Shown here: positions 17,684 through 25,836 of the stretch, piece after piece
Layout: every line of letters starts with the position of its first letter
How positions within the stretch are numbered: position 1 is the stretch's first letter
Source: Streptomyces sp. GQFP
Lineage (GTDB): Bacteria > Actinomycetota > Actinomycetes > Streptomycetales > Streptomycetaceae
Length of the DNA stretch: 64,000 bases
Direction of reading: 5' to 3'
Assembly (NCBI RefSeq): GCF_021545335.1
Contig: NZ_CP089312.1
Span: 4,836,001 to 4,900,000 of the forward strand
Translations under genes and position numbers: made by a program
Notes under the pieces: model-generated
Databases searched by the model: none
Told to the model about the DNA's origin: nothing
The model's input: only the letters and a program-made list of their open reading frames with translations

Positions 17684-18481
17684 TCAGGAGTCCAGGGCCT
17701 TGTTGAGCTGGTCGGCGTAGTGGATGTAGCCCGTCAGGTTGGGGTGGAAGACCTCGGAGCCGCTGCTCAGGTTGTTGATCCACGGGTCGGTGCCGCAGGC
17801 CCCGTGACCCTTGAACGTGTCGCGGACGTCGACGAACGTGACCGACTCCTGGGCCGTCGCGGCCTTGGCGCCCTCGGCCAGCGCGTCGGCGAAGGCGTTC
17901 ATGTAGGTGCGCTTGGCGGTGCTGAGGTCGATCACCGGGCAGGTCCCCGTGAGGGACAGTGCCTGCGGGTAGCCGACGACGACGATCTCGGCGTCCGGCG
18001 CCTGGGCCTTGATGTCCTTGTACAGCGTGGCCAGCTCCGTCACCAGCTGGTTCTTGGCGTAGTACGACATCCAGTCCGTGGCCGTCTTGCAGTAACTGTC
18101 CGACTCCAGCAGGCAGTTCTGGACGACGGTGGAGAACTGGGCGTCGTTGCCGCCCACCGTGAGCGTGACGAGGTCGGTGCCGCTGGTCACGGCGGACAGC
18201 TGGTTGGCGCGCACGTCCGCGATGGTGGCGCCGCTGCAGGTGACGTCCTTGAGCGTGTACTCCGAGTGCGCGGCGGCCGACTGGGCCGGGTAGTTGAGCT
18301 GGCTGCGCTTGCAGTCGCCGCTGGCGGTGTCGTAGTACCCCGCGCCGACCCCGGAGGCGTACGAGTCGCCGAGGGCGACGTACTCCTTTTCGCCCGCCGC
18401 ATGGGCGGGGGTGCCTGCCACCGCCGCCATACCGGCGAATGCCACCACAGTGCTGACGACAACTGACGCCAATTTACGCAT
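17684..18481 (-). CDS. Secreted SGNH/GDSL esterase-lipase
   Basis: 265 aa. An N-terminal signal peptide (MRKLASVVVSTVVAFAGMAAVA, cleavage after AHA) is followed by all four SGNH blocks: GDSYASGVG (nucleophile Ser), TCSGATIADV (Gly), VGGNDAQF (Asn), and SEVFHPNLTGY (catalytic His). Six cysteines are present in the mature part, as in the disulfide-rich Streptomyces rimosus-type extracellular lipases. Start at ATG 18481 with AAGGAA upstream. Hydrolyses ester bonds of lipids or esters outside the cell. Confidence 0.9.
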   Translation of the reverse strand: MRKLASVVVSTVVAFAGMAAVAGTPAHAAGEKEYVALGDSYASGVGAGYYDTASGDCKRSQLNYPAQSAAAHSEYTLKDVTCSGATIADVRANQLSAVTSGTDLVTLTVGGNDAQFSTVVQNCLLESDSYCKTATDWMSYYAKNQLVTELATLYKDIKAQAPDAEIVVVGYPQALSLTGTCPVIDLSTAKRTYMNAFADALAEGAKAATAQESVTFVDVRDTFKGHGACGTDPWINNLSSGSEVFHPNLTGYIHYADQLNKALDS

Positions 18482-18635
18482 GAGTTCCTTCTGGAGACTG
18501 GAAGGGGGAGGGCGTGAGGATCGTAAAGTGGTGCGCCATTCGGGCAATTCGGGGCCGCTCGGTCGTAAGTGAGGGAAAATGCCCGGCAATTGGCGCCCTC
18601 GTCGGCGAGAACTGCCCCCGTTCCTGTACTGCGGG

Positions 18636-19931
18636 TCAGCGCCACGCTCCCGACAGGTCACGGGCGACGACCGCGCTGAAGAGCCGTACGCCGTGGGTCG
18701 AGCCGGGGTCGGTGTCGGTGAGTTCGCGGACCCGGCGGAGGCGGTAGTCGAGGGTGCGGGGGTGGATGTTGAGGGCTGCCGCCGCGGGACCGCGGTTCAT
18801 GTCGTGGCGGTAGTACGCGTCGAGGGTGACGAACAGGTCCGGGCCGGACTCCAGGCGCCGGGCCGTCGTGCGGAGCCAGTCGTCGACGAACGGCACCTCG
18901 CCGACGGCGAGTTCGACGAAGACGTCCGCCAGGGTGTGCGGTCTCAGCCGGGTCGACGCCCGCCGCAGCGGGGCCGCCCTGCTGATCCGGCGGGCCCGGT
19001 CGAACGCCTCGGCGAGGCCGGTCAGCGGTGCGGTGGCGGTGCCGGCGGCGCAGGGGCGGCCGAGGGCGTCGGCGAAGTCCCGTAAGAGGTCGGGGACGAC
19101 ATCCGGTAAGAGGTCCGGTACGAGGCGGCGTCTCACGGGATCCGATGCCAGGTCCGGCAGCGGGTCGGGGGCTGGATCCGGGACCAGGGCGACCAGTTCG
19201 CCGCCTCTGCCGGCACCACCACTGCTGACGGTGCCGTCTCCTTCGTGCTCCGGGTACCACGTCATCGGGACCTGGTACGTCTTCACCAGCGCCTCGATAT
19301 CGTTGTCCAACTCGCGGTCGCCGGGCGAGCGGTCCGGCACCCGGATCACCAACACCGTGTAGGACTCGGCCAGTTCCATGTCGGCGACCTGGGCCAGCTC
19401 CTGTGCCGCCCCGTTCTCGGACAGCAACGACCGTGCCAGCAGCGCGACTTGTTCCACGTACGGCATACGCCGGCGCATCACCGTCACGAAGCCCCGGCGG
19501 TAGGCGCCGATGCCGCGCTCGCCCTGGGGGGCGAACCAGCCCATGATGCGCATGAGTTCGTCGAGGTCGCCGCCGCGCTGGGCCTCGGTCGCCTCGTTGA
19601 TCTCGCGCAGCATCAGCTCGGTGTGGACGCGCAGGATGCGTTGCCGTGAGTCCAGAGACATCCCGGCGCCGGCCCGGACCTCGCCCATCGACGCGATGTA
19701 GCCGAGGTCGTCGTCGGTCAGCATGTCGTTGCCCGGGGCCAGTTCGACCGTGCGGCGGCGGAGCCAGACCGAGTACTCCATCGTCTCGGCCCTGGCCCGG
19801 GAACTCGTGTCCAGGGACCCGAGTTCCCGTATCTCGCGTACGTACGTCTCGACCTCGCGGTGGGCGTTGGTCGACGCCCTCCGGGCCAGTTCGGCGAAGA
19901 GGCTCCCCATAAGCGTGAGCATGTCACCCAC
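18636..19931 (-). CDS. PucR/CdaR-type transcriptional regulator
   Basis: About 431 aa. The C-terminal 60 residues (LFVTLDAYYRHDMNRGPAAA, LNIHPRTLDYRLRRV) are a clear PucR C-terminal helix-turn-helix. The N-terminal half is the helical RsbRD-like segment common in Streptomyces relatives. Between them, at about residues 235-290, is an odd Pro/Asp/Leu-rich stretch with repeating PDP/LPDL units (DPAPDPLPDLASDP, VPDLLPDVVPDLL) encoded by degenerate short repeats. The start is uncertain: GTG at 19931 or ATG at 19922. Possibly controls the neighbouring secreted-protein genes. Confidence 0.8.
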   Translation of the reverse strand: MGDMLTLMGSLFAELARRASTNAHREVETYVREIRELGSLDTSSRARAETMEYSVWLRRRTVELAPGNDMLTDDDLGYIASMGEVRAGAGMSLDSRQRILRVHTELMLREINEATEAQRGGDLDELMRIMGWFAPQGERGIGAYRRGFVTVMRRRMPYVEQVALLARSLLSENGAAQELAQVADMELAESYTVLVIRVPDRSPGDRELDNDIEALVKTYQVPMTWYPEHEGDGTVSSGGAGRGGELVALVPDPAPDPLPDLASDPVRRRLVPDLLPDVVPDLLRDFADALGRPCAAGTATAPLTGLAEAFDRARRISRAAPLRRASTRLRPHTLADVFVELAVGEVPFVDDWLRTTARRLESGPDLFVTLDAYYRHDMNRGPAAAALNIHPRTLDYRLRRVRELTDTDPGSTHGVRLFSAVVARDLSGAWR

Positions 19932-20167
19932 GGCCAGAGGGGCGACAGACGAAAACCGGACGGGCGTTTATCAATCTCGGTGAAACGGTGAAGGGTGTGC
20001 GTGCCGCGTATTTGTCACAGTGCGCAAAGTTCCCGTATCGGGGCGTTCTTGCGGCTCGATTCTCTTGTGAGGACGCTGTGACCTCGGCTTAATGAGAACC
20101 GTGCCCGACGCCCAGGGGGACCGTTTCGGAAAAGGGCCCACCTTCGAATTCGTGGGGCTCGTGCCAC

Positions 20168-20217
20168 CCAGTGACCTGTGTTCTCCAGTGACCTGTGTTC
20201 TCCAGTGACCTGTGTTC
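20168..20217 (+). repeat. Three 17-bp direct repeats upstream of DUF4394 gene
   Basis: CCAGTGACCTGTGTTCT occurs three times with exact 17-bp spacing (20168, 20185, 20202); the last copy loses its final base. The array ends 16 bases before the ATG and just before the ribosome binding site GGGAGG at 20222-20227. It therefore lies in the 5' untranslated region or at the promoter of the gene. It may be an iterated protein-binding site or a recent slippage product. Confidence 0.8.
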
Positions 20218-20233
20218 AAACGGGAGGGTAACA

Positions 20234-21124
20234 ATGCTGAAAGCCATGAAATCCGGAACGAGAAAGAGAATCGCGACCGCGGTCGCCGTCGTGTCCGCGG
20301 CCACCGCGCTCATGGTGACCTCGCCCGGCTCCAGCACCGCCGCGGCCACCGCCACACCCAGGCTGATGGCGTACGGGATCACCGCTGACGGCCTGACAAT
20401 GGCGAGCTTCTACACCGACACCCCGGGAACGCTCAACTGGGTCCAGGATGTCACCGGACTCAGCGGCGACACCAAGCTGGTCGCGGTCGACCAGCGGGTG
20501 CAGAACGGTCTCATGTACGGGCTCGGCGTGCAGGGCGGCATCTACACGATCAGCACCCCGCCGACCACCACGAGCGTGGTCGTCACCAAGGTCTCCCAGC
20601 TCCAGATCGCGCTCTACGGCACATCCTTCGACATCGACTTCAACCCGGCGGCCGACCGGCTGCGGGTGATCAGCAACAACGGCCAGAACCTGCGGCACAA
20701 CCTGAACGACGGCACCACGGTCGCCGACACCAACCTGAACATCCCGCCGTTGACCACGGCCGCCACCGGGGTGACCGGCGCCGCGTACACGAACAACGAC
20801 CTGGTCGGCGCCACCGGCACCACGCTCACCAACGTGGACACCTACAACGACCAGATCACCATCCAGTCGCCGCCGAACGCCGGCAACCTCGTCGCGACCG
20901 GACTGCTCGGCTTCGACGCGAACCTCGAAGCCGGCTACGACATCTTCAGCACCCTCACCAACGGCAAGACGACCGCCAACACCGCCTTCGCCGCCCTCAC
21001 GCCGTACGGCGGCAGGGCGTCCTTCTACGGCATCGACATCCTCACCGGCACGCCGACGCTCATCGGTACGTTCCCGAACACGGTCCAGCTCACGGACTTC
21101 ACCATCAGCCTCAGCGGCAGCTGA
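20234..21124 (+). CDS. Secreted DUF4394 protein
   Basis: 296 aa. An N-terminal signal peptide (MLKAMKSGTRKRIATAVAVV, cleavage near STAAA) precedes a DUF4394 domain with its repeating strands: GLGVQGGIYTI, DIDFNPAADRLRVISN, NLRHNLNDGTT, and the final FTISLSGS. GGGAGG lies 6 bases before the ATG. Extracellular, probably beta-propeller-like, function unknown. Preceded by a triple 17-bp repeat. Confidence 0.85.
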   Translation: MLKAMKSGTRKRIATAVAVVSAATALMVTSPGSSTAAATATPRLMAYGITADGLTMASFYTDTPGTLNWVQDVTGLSGDTKLVAVDQRVQNGLMYGLGVQGGIYTISTPPTTTSVVVTKVSQLQIALYGTSFDIDFNPAADRLRVISNNGQNLRHNLNDGTTVADTNLNIPPLTTAATGVTGAAYTNNDLVGATGTTLTNVDTYNDQITIQSPPNAGNLVATGLLGFDANLEAGYDIFSTLTNGKTTANTAFAALTPYGGRASFYGIDILTGTPTLIGTFPNTVQLTDFTISLSGS

Positions 21125-21164
21125 CTCTCCGAGTCCTCGACAGCGCCTACAGCGCCTACAGCGC

Positions 21165-21506
21165 CTACTCGCCGCGGTCCGGCTTTCCCGGGCCGCGGCG
21201 CAGTACGCGGGCGCACCAGCCGATGACCGTGGCGTTGACCAGGGCCCCGACGCCTATGGCGAGGACGACCATCGCGGGGCCGTCGGGCAGGAAGAACAGC
21301 ACGAAGCTGGCCGGGGCGGTGGCGAGCATCGGGATGACGAGCGCCATGGACTCGTCCGTGCTGTCGTTGATCGTCACGACGAGCGCCCACACGAGCAGGA
21401 CGGCGCAGATGCCGAGGTAGACGAGGGCGGCGAGGTCACTGAGCGCGTGGCGGATGCGGCGGGGAAAGGTACGGGGAAGACTTCGGCCGGAATCGGTACC
21501 GGTCAC
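21165..21506 (-). CDS. SCO4225-type small membrane protein
   Basis: 113 aa. Three hydrophobic helices are visible: LAALVYLGICAVLLVWALVV, LVIPMLATAPASFVLFFL and AMVVLAIGVGALVNATVIGW, followed by CARVLRRG. The pattern matches the Streptomyces SCO4225 family membrane proteins as I recall them. The GTG start has AGGAG about 6 bases upstream. A 9-bp unit (AGCGCCTAC) is repeated three times just beyond its 3' end at about 21146-21172. Confidence 0.7.
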   Translation of the reverse strand: MTGTDSGRSLPRTFPRRIRHALSDLAALVYLGICAVLLVWALVVTINDSTDESMALVIPMLATAPASFVLFFLPDGPAMVVLAIGVGALVNATVIGWCARVLRRGPGKPDRGE

Positions 21507-21540
21507 GGGAACTCCTGGGTCGTGTCGATGACCGTCGTGG

Positions 21541-22230
21541 TCAGAGGTGGGCGTTGCCGGGCGGGTTCGGGCGGGCCAGCCCGAGGTCGTACGCGAGGAT
21601 CGTCGCCTGGACGCGGTCGCGCAGGCCCAACTTCCGCAGGAGCGCGTTCACATGGGACTTGACGGTGCCGACGGTGATGCCGAGTTCCTCGGCGATCTCC
21701 GCGTTGTTGAGCCCGGCGGCGATCAGGGCGAGGACGCCCCGCTGGCTCTCGGTCAGGCTGTCCAGCTCGCGGGGGCCGCCGCCGTCGGTGCGGTTCCCTG
21801 CGTTCGGCCGGGAGGCGTAGTGGCCGATGAGGCGACGGGTCGCGGACGGGGCGAGCACGCTCTCGCCGGTCGCCACCACCCGTATGCCGTCGAGCAGTTC
21901 GGCCGGGCGTACGTCCTTGAGCAGGAAACCGGAGGCACCGGCACGCAGCGCGTCGAAGACGTACGCGTCGAGGTCGAAGGTGGTCAGGACGAGGACGCGG
22001 GGCGCGTTCTCGCGGCCCGTGATGATCCGGGTGGCGGCGATGCCGTCCAGTTCGGGCATGCGTACGTCCATCACGATCACGTCGGGAGCCAGCTCCTCGG
22101 CGAGCCGCACCGCTGTCGCTCCGTCGGCCGCCTCGCCGACGACCGTCAGGTCCTCCTCGGCGTCGATCACGGCGACGAATCCCGCCCGGACGATGCCCTG
22201 ATCGTCGACGACCAGCACCTTGAGGCTCAT
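21541..22230 (-). CDS. LuxR-family (NarL-type) response regulator
   Basis: 229 aa. Receiver domain: acidic VVDDQG, phosphoacceptor VIVMDVRMPELDG, LTTFD and the LKDV lysine. C-terminal LuxR helix-turn-helix: TESQRGVLALIAAGLNNAEI through SHVNALLRKLGLRDRVQA. Its ATG overlaps the stop of the chimeric mini-ORF immediately upstream, which in turn overlaps the stop of the kinase gene, so the three are translationally coupled. Partner of the double-module kinase at 22.3-25.0 kb. Confidence 0.92.
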   Translation of the reverse strand: MSLKVLVVDDQGIVRAGFVAVIDAEEDLTVVGEAADGATAVRLAEELAPDVIVMDVRMPELDGIAATRIITGRENAPRVLVLTTFDLDAYVFDALRAGASGFLLKDVRPAELLDGIRVVATGESVLAPSATRRLIGHYASRPNAGNRTDGGGPRELDSLTESQRGVLALIAAGLNNAEIAEELGITVGTVKSHVNALLRKLGLRDRVQATILAYDLGLARPNPPGNAHL

Positions 22231-22337
22231 CGCTCCCCCAACTCCCTCTGCTCGACCGGCGCGAATGGCAGCCGGAGGTGGACCGTACCGGGCCCGTGTG
22301 TGGTCAGCGTGCCGACGACCAGCGCCTTGAGCGTCAT
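22227..22337 (-). CDS. Chimeric 36-codon mini-ORF at kinase/regulator junction (duplication scar)
   Basis: Reads MTLKALVV (a near copy of the response-regulator N-terminus MSLKVLVV) joined in frame to GTLTTHGPGTVHLRLPFAPV and then EQRELGER, a near copy of the kinase C-terminus. The ATG overlaps the kinase TGA, and its own TGA overlaps the regulator ATG. It looks like one unit of a tandem duplication of the gene junction that has since diverged by a few bases. Whether it is translated for a purpose, or only preserves coupling, is unknown. Confidence 0.7.
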   Translation of the reverse strand: MTLKALVVGTLTTHGPGTVHLRLPFAPVEQRELGER

Positions 22338-24958
22338 CGCTCCCCTGCCCCCCTTTCCTCCTCGACCGGCGCGAATGGCAGCCGGAGGTGGACCGTACCC
22401 GGCCCGTCTGTGGTCAGGGTGCCGCCGAGTGCCTCGACCCGGGCGGCCAGTCGCTCCCGTACGGCGGGACCGGCGGCGCGCGGGACGCCGGTGGCCGTGA
22501 GCGTCAACGTACCGTCGGCGGCGTCGAGTTCGAGCAGCGCCGGGGCCTCGCCGCCGGCCGCGAGGACTGTCTCGGCGGCGTGGTAGGCGGCCAGGTCGAC
22601 GGCGGTGGGCAGGTGTTCCGGTACGCGGTCGGTGAGGCGTATCTCGACGTCGCGGCCGGTGGCGCGGCACTGGTGGGCGAGCAGGTCGAGGGCCTGGAGG
22701 GTGGGCTGCGGGCGCAGTTCGGGCCCCGGGCCGCCCTCGCCGCCCTCGCCGCCCTCGCCCTCCGGCTGCCGGACCGTGTCGAGGAGAGCGCGCATCGCGG
22801 CCAGGGCCTCGCGGGCGCGTTCGGCGGTCTCGTCGAGGCGGCCCGCCTCCGCCTCGGCGACCATGTCGGCGGTGCGCGAAAGTACGGTCGTCTCCAACCC
22901 GGCGGCGATGCGCCGCCGTTCGGCCCACGCGTCCCGGACGGCTTCCTCCGTCCAGGCAGCGAGCCGTTCGTCGTGCGTGCCCCGGTCGGCCCGATCGCGC
23001 CGTCCGCGCACGGAGCCGGCCCAGGTCGCGGCGGCGACCACGAGGGCCGTGCCGCCCCCGGCGCCGAAGGCCACCGCCCAGAACGGGAACGTGGTGCCCC
23101 GGTCCAGGACGGCGGCGGCAACGGCGACGCCGTGAACCACGACGGCCAGTACCGGGAGCACCCGGTCCCAGGGCGGGAGGACACGGGCGGCAGCGGAGTC
23201 GCGGGCGCCGCCCACCGCACGGAACGGACGCGTCACACCCCGGACCAGCACAGCCACGACAGCCGTGACACCGGTGGCCACTACCGCCGGGGCCGGGACC
23301 ACCCGGTCCTCGGACGGCGTGGCACCGGCGGCAGCGGAATTGCGGGCAGCGCCCACCGCACGGAACGGACGCGCCGCACCCCGGACCAGCACAGCCACGG
23401 CAGCCCCGACGCCGTGGGCCTGCGCAGGGAGCACCCGGTCCTCGGACGGCGAGTCACCAGTGGCCGTCCTGCGGGCCGCGGCCGCCGCCAGTGCCGCGCA
23501 GGTCGCGAGCGCGCTCAGTGTGGGCGGGAGCAGGGTCGGGCCCGTGTAGTGGCCGGCCGGCATCGCCACCGGCCAGAGGAGGGCGAGGCCGAGCAGTGCG
23601 GTCTGGGTGGTGCGGGGTGCGCGGCGCAGCCACAGCAGGGCGACCGCCTGGGCCGCCGCCAGCAGCGCGAAGAGCAGCCCCGCCGACACCCGCCCACCGC
23701 TGGACGCGGTCTCCGCCCGGAAGATCAGCGCCGGGAGCAGTGGCTGGAGGACCAGGCCGACGGCGGCGATCGCCTGGGCCACGCGGTAGGCGCGTGGCAC
23801 CGACCGTTCCACGGGGGCGGCGGTACGGCCGGGCAGTACCGCGCTCACCTCCCAGCCGCCCTCCGCCGTGGGGCCGCTGTGCAGCGTGCCGCCCGCCTCC
23901 CGGGCCCGGGACCGCAGGAACCCCTGGCCGCGCCCTCCGCCCAGGCCCGCGCCGTGTGCCGCCGCGCCGGCGGGTGGAGCCGCGCTGATGACCGCGACGT
24001 CGGTACGCGTGTCGCCGTACCGCACGAGGACCCGGGTGTGCGCGCCCGGTGCGTGCCGGGCCACGTTGGTCAGGCCCTCGCGCACGATGCCGTACGCCGC
24101 GTCCGCGACGGCGCCGTCCGGCAGGGGGTCGATCTCGCAGTCGACCTCCTGGTCGAGGCGCCGGAATCCGGCGACCAGGTCGAGGAGCCGTTCCTCCGGT
24201 GAGGGAAGGTCTTCGCGCGAGGGTGCCGGCGCCCGTACCGCGCCGAGGGCCCGGCTGACCTCGCGGCCGGTGTCCACCGCGAACTCCAGGGCCTCGGCGG
24301 CCAGTTCGGGCCGGCGTTCGCGCAGTCCGAGGGCGGCGCCCGCCGTGACGACCACGGCGGTCAGATGGTGGGCGCTGACGTCGTGCAACTCCCTTTCCAT
24401 CCGGCGCCGTTCGGTCGCCGGGAGCCGGTGGCGCTCGGACTCGGCGCGTTTCAGGAGGAGTTCGGCCGTCTTACGGGCGCGCCTGGTCCGGCGTACGAAG
24501 AAGCCGGCTCCGCAGGCCGCCCCGTACAGGAGGGTGGTCAGGGCGAGGTCGATGCCGTCGTGGTCGCGGAGGCCGTGCAGGGTGATGTCCTGGAGGGCCT
24601 GCCAGACCGCAAGCGACAGCACGCACAACACCGTGGTGAACGTGTCGCGTTCGGTCGCCACGGTGAACAGGGCCAGCGCGACCCCGGCGGTGCCGAACAC
24701 CGCCGTCGCACCGGTGGGCAGCGCCCCGGCGCCCAGCGCACAGGCGACGGCGACCAGCGCGAGGGTGACCACCGGACGGGTGCGGCGCAGGGCGAGCGCG
24801 GCCGTGACCGGGCCGGCGACCAGGGCCGCGACGAGGAGTGCGGACGCGGCCGGGACCGTGCCCCGTACGAGCGCCGCGCCGGGCCAGACCGCGGCCTGGG
24901 CGCAGAGCAGCAGGACCGGGAGGAGCCGGTCGTCGGTGGTGATGTCTGTTCGTCTCAT
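22334..24958 (-). CDS. Double-module sensor histidine kinase (second module lacks the His)
   Basis: 874 aa, about twice the usual length. Module 1: about four to five N-terminal membrane segments (residues 11-155), a HisKA_3 dimerisation domain with phosphoacceptor in RRRMERELHDVSAHHL (His192), and a HATPase_c N box REGLTNVARHA (about 292-303). Module 2 (from about residue 385): more membrane segments including three tandem copies of a 45-residue unit, then a second HisKA_3-like segment ERRRIAAGLETTVL where ELHD is replaced by GLET, so there is no phosphoacceptor. A degenerate ATPase-like end (GGTLTTDGPGTVHLRLPF) follows. Cognate regulator directly downstream. Confidence 0.88.
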   Translation of the reverse strand: MRRTDITTDDRLLPVLLLCAQAAVWPGAALVRGTVPAASALLVAALVAGPVTAALALRRTRPVVTLALVAVACALGAGALPTGATAVFGTAGVALALFTVATERDTFTTVLCVLSLAVWQALQDITLHGLRDHDGIDLALTTLLYGAACGAGFFVRRTRRARKTAELLLKRAESERHRLPATERRRMERELHDVSAHHLTAVVVTAGAALGLRERRPELAAEALEFAVDTGREVSRALGAVRAPAPSREDLPSPEERLLDLVAGFRRLDQEVDCEIDPLPDGAVADAAYGIVREGLTNVARHAPGAHTRVLVRYGDTRTDVAVISAAPPAGAAAHGAGLGGGRGQGFLRSRAREAGGTLHSGPTAEGGWEVSAVLPGRTAAPVERSVPRAYRVAQAIAAVGLVLQPLLPALIFRAETASSGGRVSAGLLFALLAAAQAVALLWLRRAPRTTQTALLGLALLWPVAMPAGHYTGPTLLPPTLSALATCAALAAAAARRTATGDSPSEDRVLPAQAHGVGAAVAVLVRGAARPFRAVGAARNSAAAGATPSEDRVVPAPAVVATGVTAVVAVLVRGVTRPFRAVGGARDSAAARVLPPWDRVLPVLAVVVHGVAVAAAVLDRGTTFPFWAVAFGAGGGTALVVAAATWAGSVRGRRDRADRGTHDERLAAWTEEAVRDAWAERRRIAAGLETTVLSRTADMVAEAEAGRLDETAERAREALAAMRALLDTVRQPEGEGGEGGEGGPGPELRPQPTLQALDLLAHQCRATGRDVEIRLTDRVPEHLPTAVDLAAYHAAETVLAAGGEAPALLELDAADGTLTLTATGVPRAAGPAVRERLAARVEALGGTLTTDGPGTVHLRLPFAPVEEERGAGER
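23074..23449 (-). repeat. Three tandem copies of a ~135-bp intragenic repeat in the kinase
   Basis: At residues about 504-629 of the kinase a unit of about 45 residues recurs three times: SEDRVLPAQ to RPFRAVGAARNSAAA, SEDRVVPAP to RPFRAVGGARDSAAA, and PWDRVLPVL to FPFWAV. Each carries a short hydrophobic stretch ending VLVRG or VLDRG. The first two copies are the most alike, also at DNA level, which indicates recent duplication. Confidence 0.8.
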
Positions 24959-25147
24959 GGCTCGACCAGGCTAGGTCCGCAGGTGAGCGGCCCGGCTCCC
25001 GCTGAAGGGGGATCCCTTTCCCGGTCTCTCTATCTCCGGTTGCACGCGCTGATCGTCCGTCCGCCCGAAGACCGGGCCGGGTGCCCGGCCATAGATTCGA
25101 TCACATCAACCACAGCGGCCGAGCCGCCCAGTTCAGGGGGATCTCCC

Positions 25148-25627
25148 ATGTTCAAGACGTCCAGCTCCTCGAAGCACATGCTCTTCTCCTCGCTCCTCGG
25201 TGTCGCCCTCGTCGGCGGTATCGCCGCCGGTGGCCTCGCCATGGCCTCCGCCTCCGCGCCGACCGAGCCGACCCTGGAGAACGGCTCGGCCCGCTTCGTC
25301 GCCCCGTCCGACGGCAAGGCCGGCGCGCTCACCTTCACCACCGACGTGAGCGACGACTCGGGCGTCAAGGGCGTCAAGGTCATTGCCTGGCCCGCGAGTT
25401 CGAAGCTCGACCCGACCGAGGCGGAGCTGCGGAACGTCGACAGCGCCGTCTGCGCGAAGACCACCGACGACACCTCCCGCTGCACCTACACCCTGCGCGT
25501 CACCAAGGCGGAGGCGGCCGAGCTGGCCCAGGGCACCTGGTACGTCTCGGCGCTCGCGACGGCCGTGGACGGCGGCACGACGTTCGTACCCCGTGCCGCC
25601 ACCTTCGACGTCACCGTCACCCGCTGA
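25148..25627 (+). CDS. Secreted DUF5707 protein
   Basis: 159 aa. Signal peptide (SSLLGVALVGGIAAGGLAMA, cleavage near ASA), then a single beta-sandwich-like domain with GALTFTTDVSDDSGVKGVKV, two cysteines (DSAVCAKTTDDTSRC) and GTWYVSALATAVDGG, as in DUF5707. The ATG follows GGGGGATC; the long upstream open frame is antisense to the kinase. Probably cell-surface; function unknown. Confidence 0.8.
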   Translation: MFKTSSSSKHMLFSSLLGVALVGGIAAGGLAMASASAPTEPTLENGSARFVAPSDGKAGALTFTTDVSDDSGVKGVKVIAWPASSKLDPTEAELRNVDSAVCAKTTDDTSRCTYTLRVTKAEAAELAQGTWYVSALATAVDGGTTFVPRAATFDVTVTR

Positions 25628-25836
25628 CCGCGGCGGCGGTGGCTCGGGGCGGCCGTAGGAGGGCTGCCGCGACTGAGTGAGGGGGAGGAGACCGAGCAAG
25701 GTTCTTCTGCGATGCTCCATCAACTCCCCTCAACTGTCGGCACCGCGCGAGGCGGTCATACTGCGGCCAAACGGATGAACTCCCTTACACTGATCCGGAA
25801 TTGACCATTCCAGGTTGTTTGCGAGGTGTAGCGCAC

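Noticed and set aside
20014..20040. TGTCACA near 20014 as an ECF41-type promoter
   Set aside because: The -35-like word is exact, but 16 bases later the sequence is TATC rather than CGTC, and it is too far from the DUF4394 start; likely chance.
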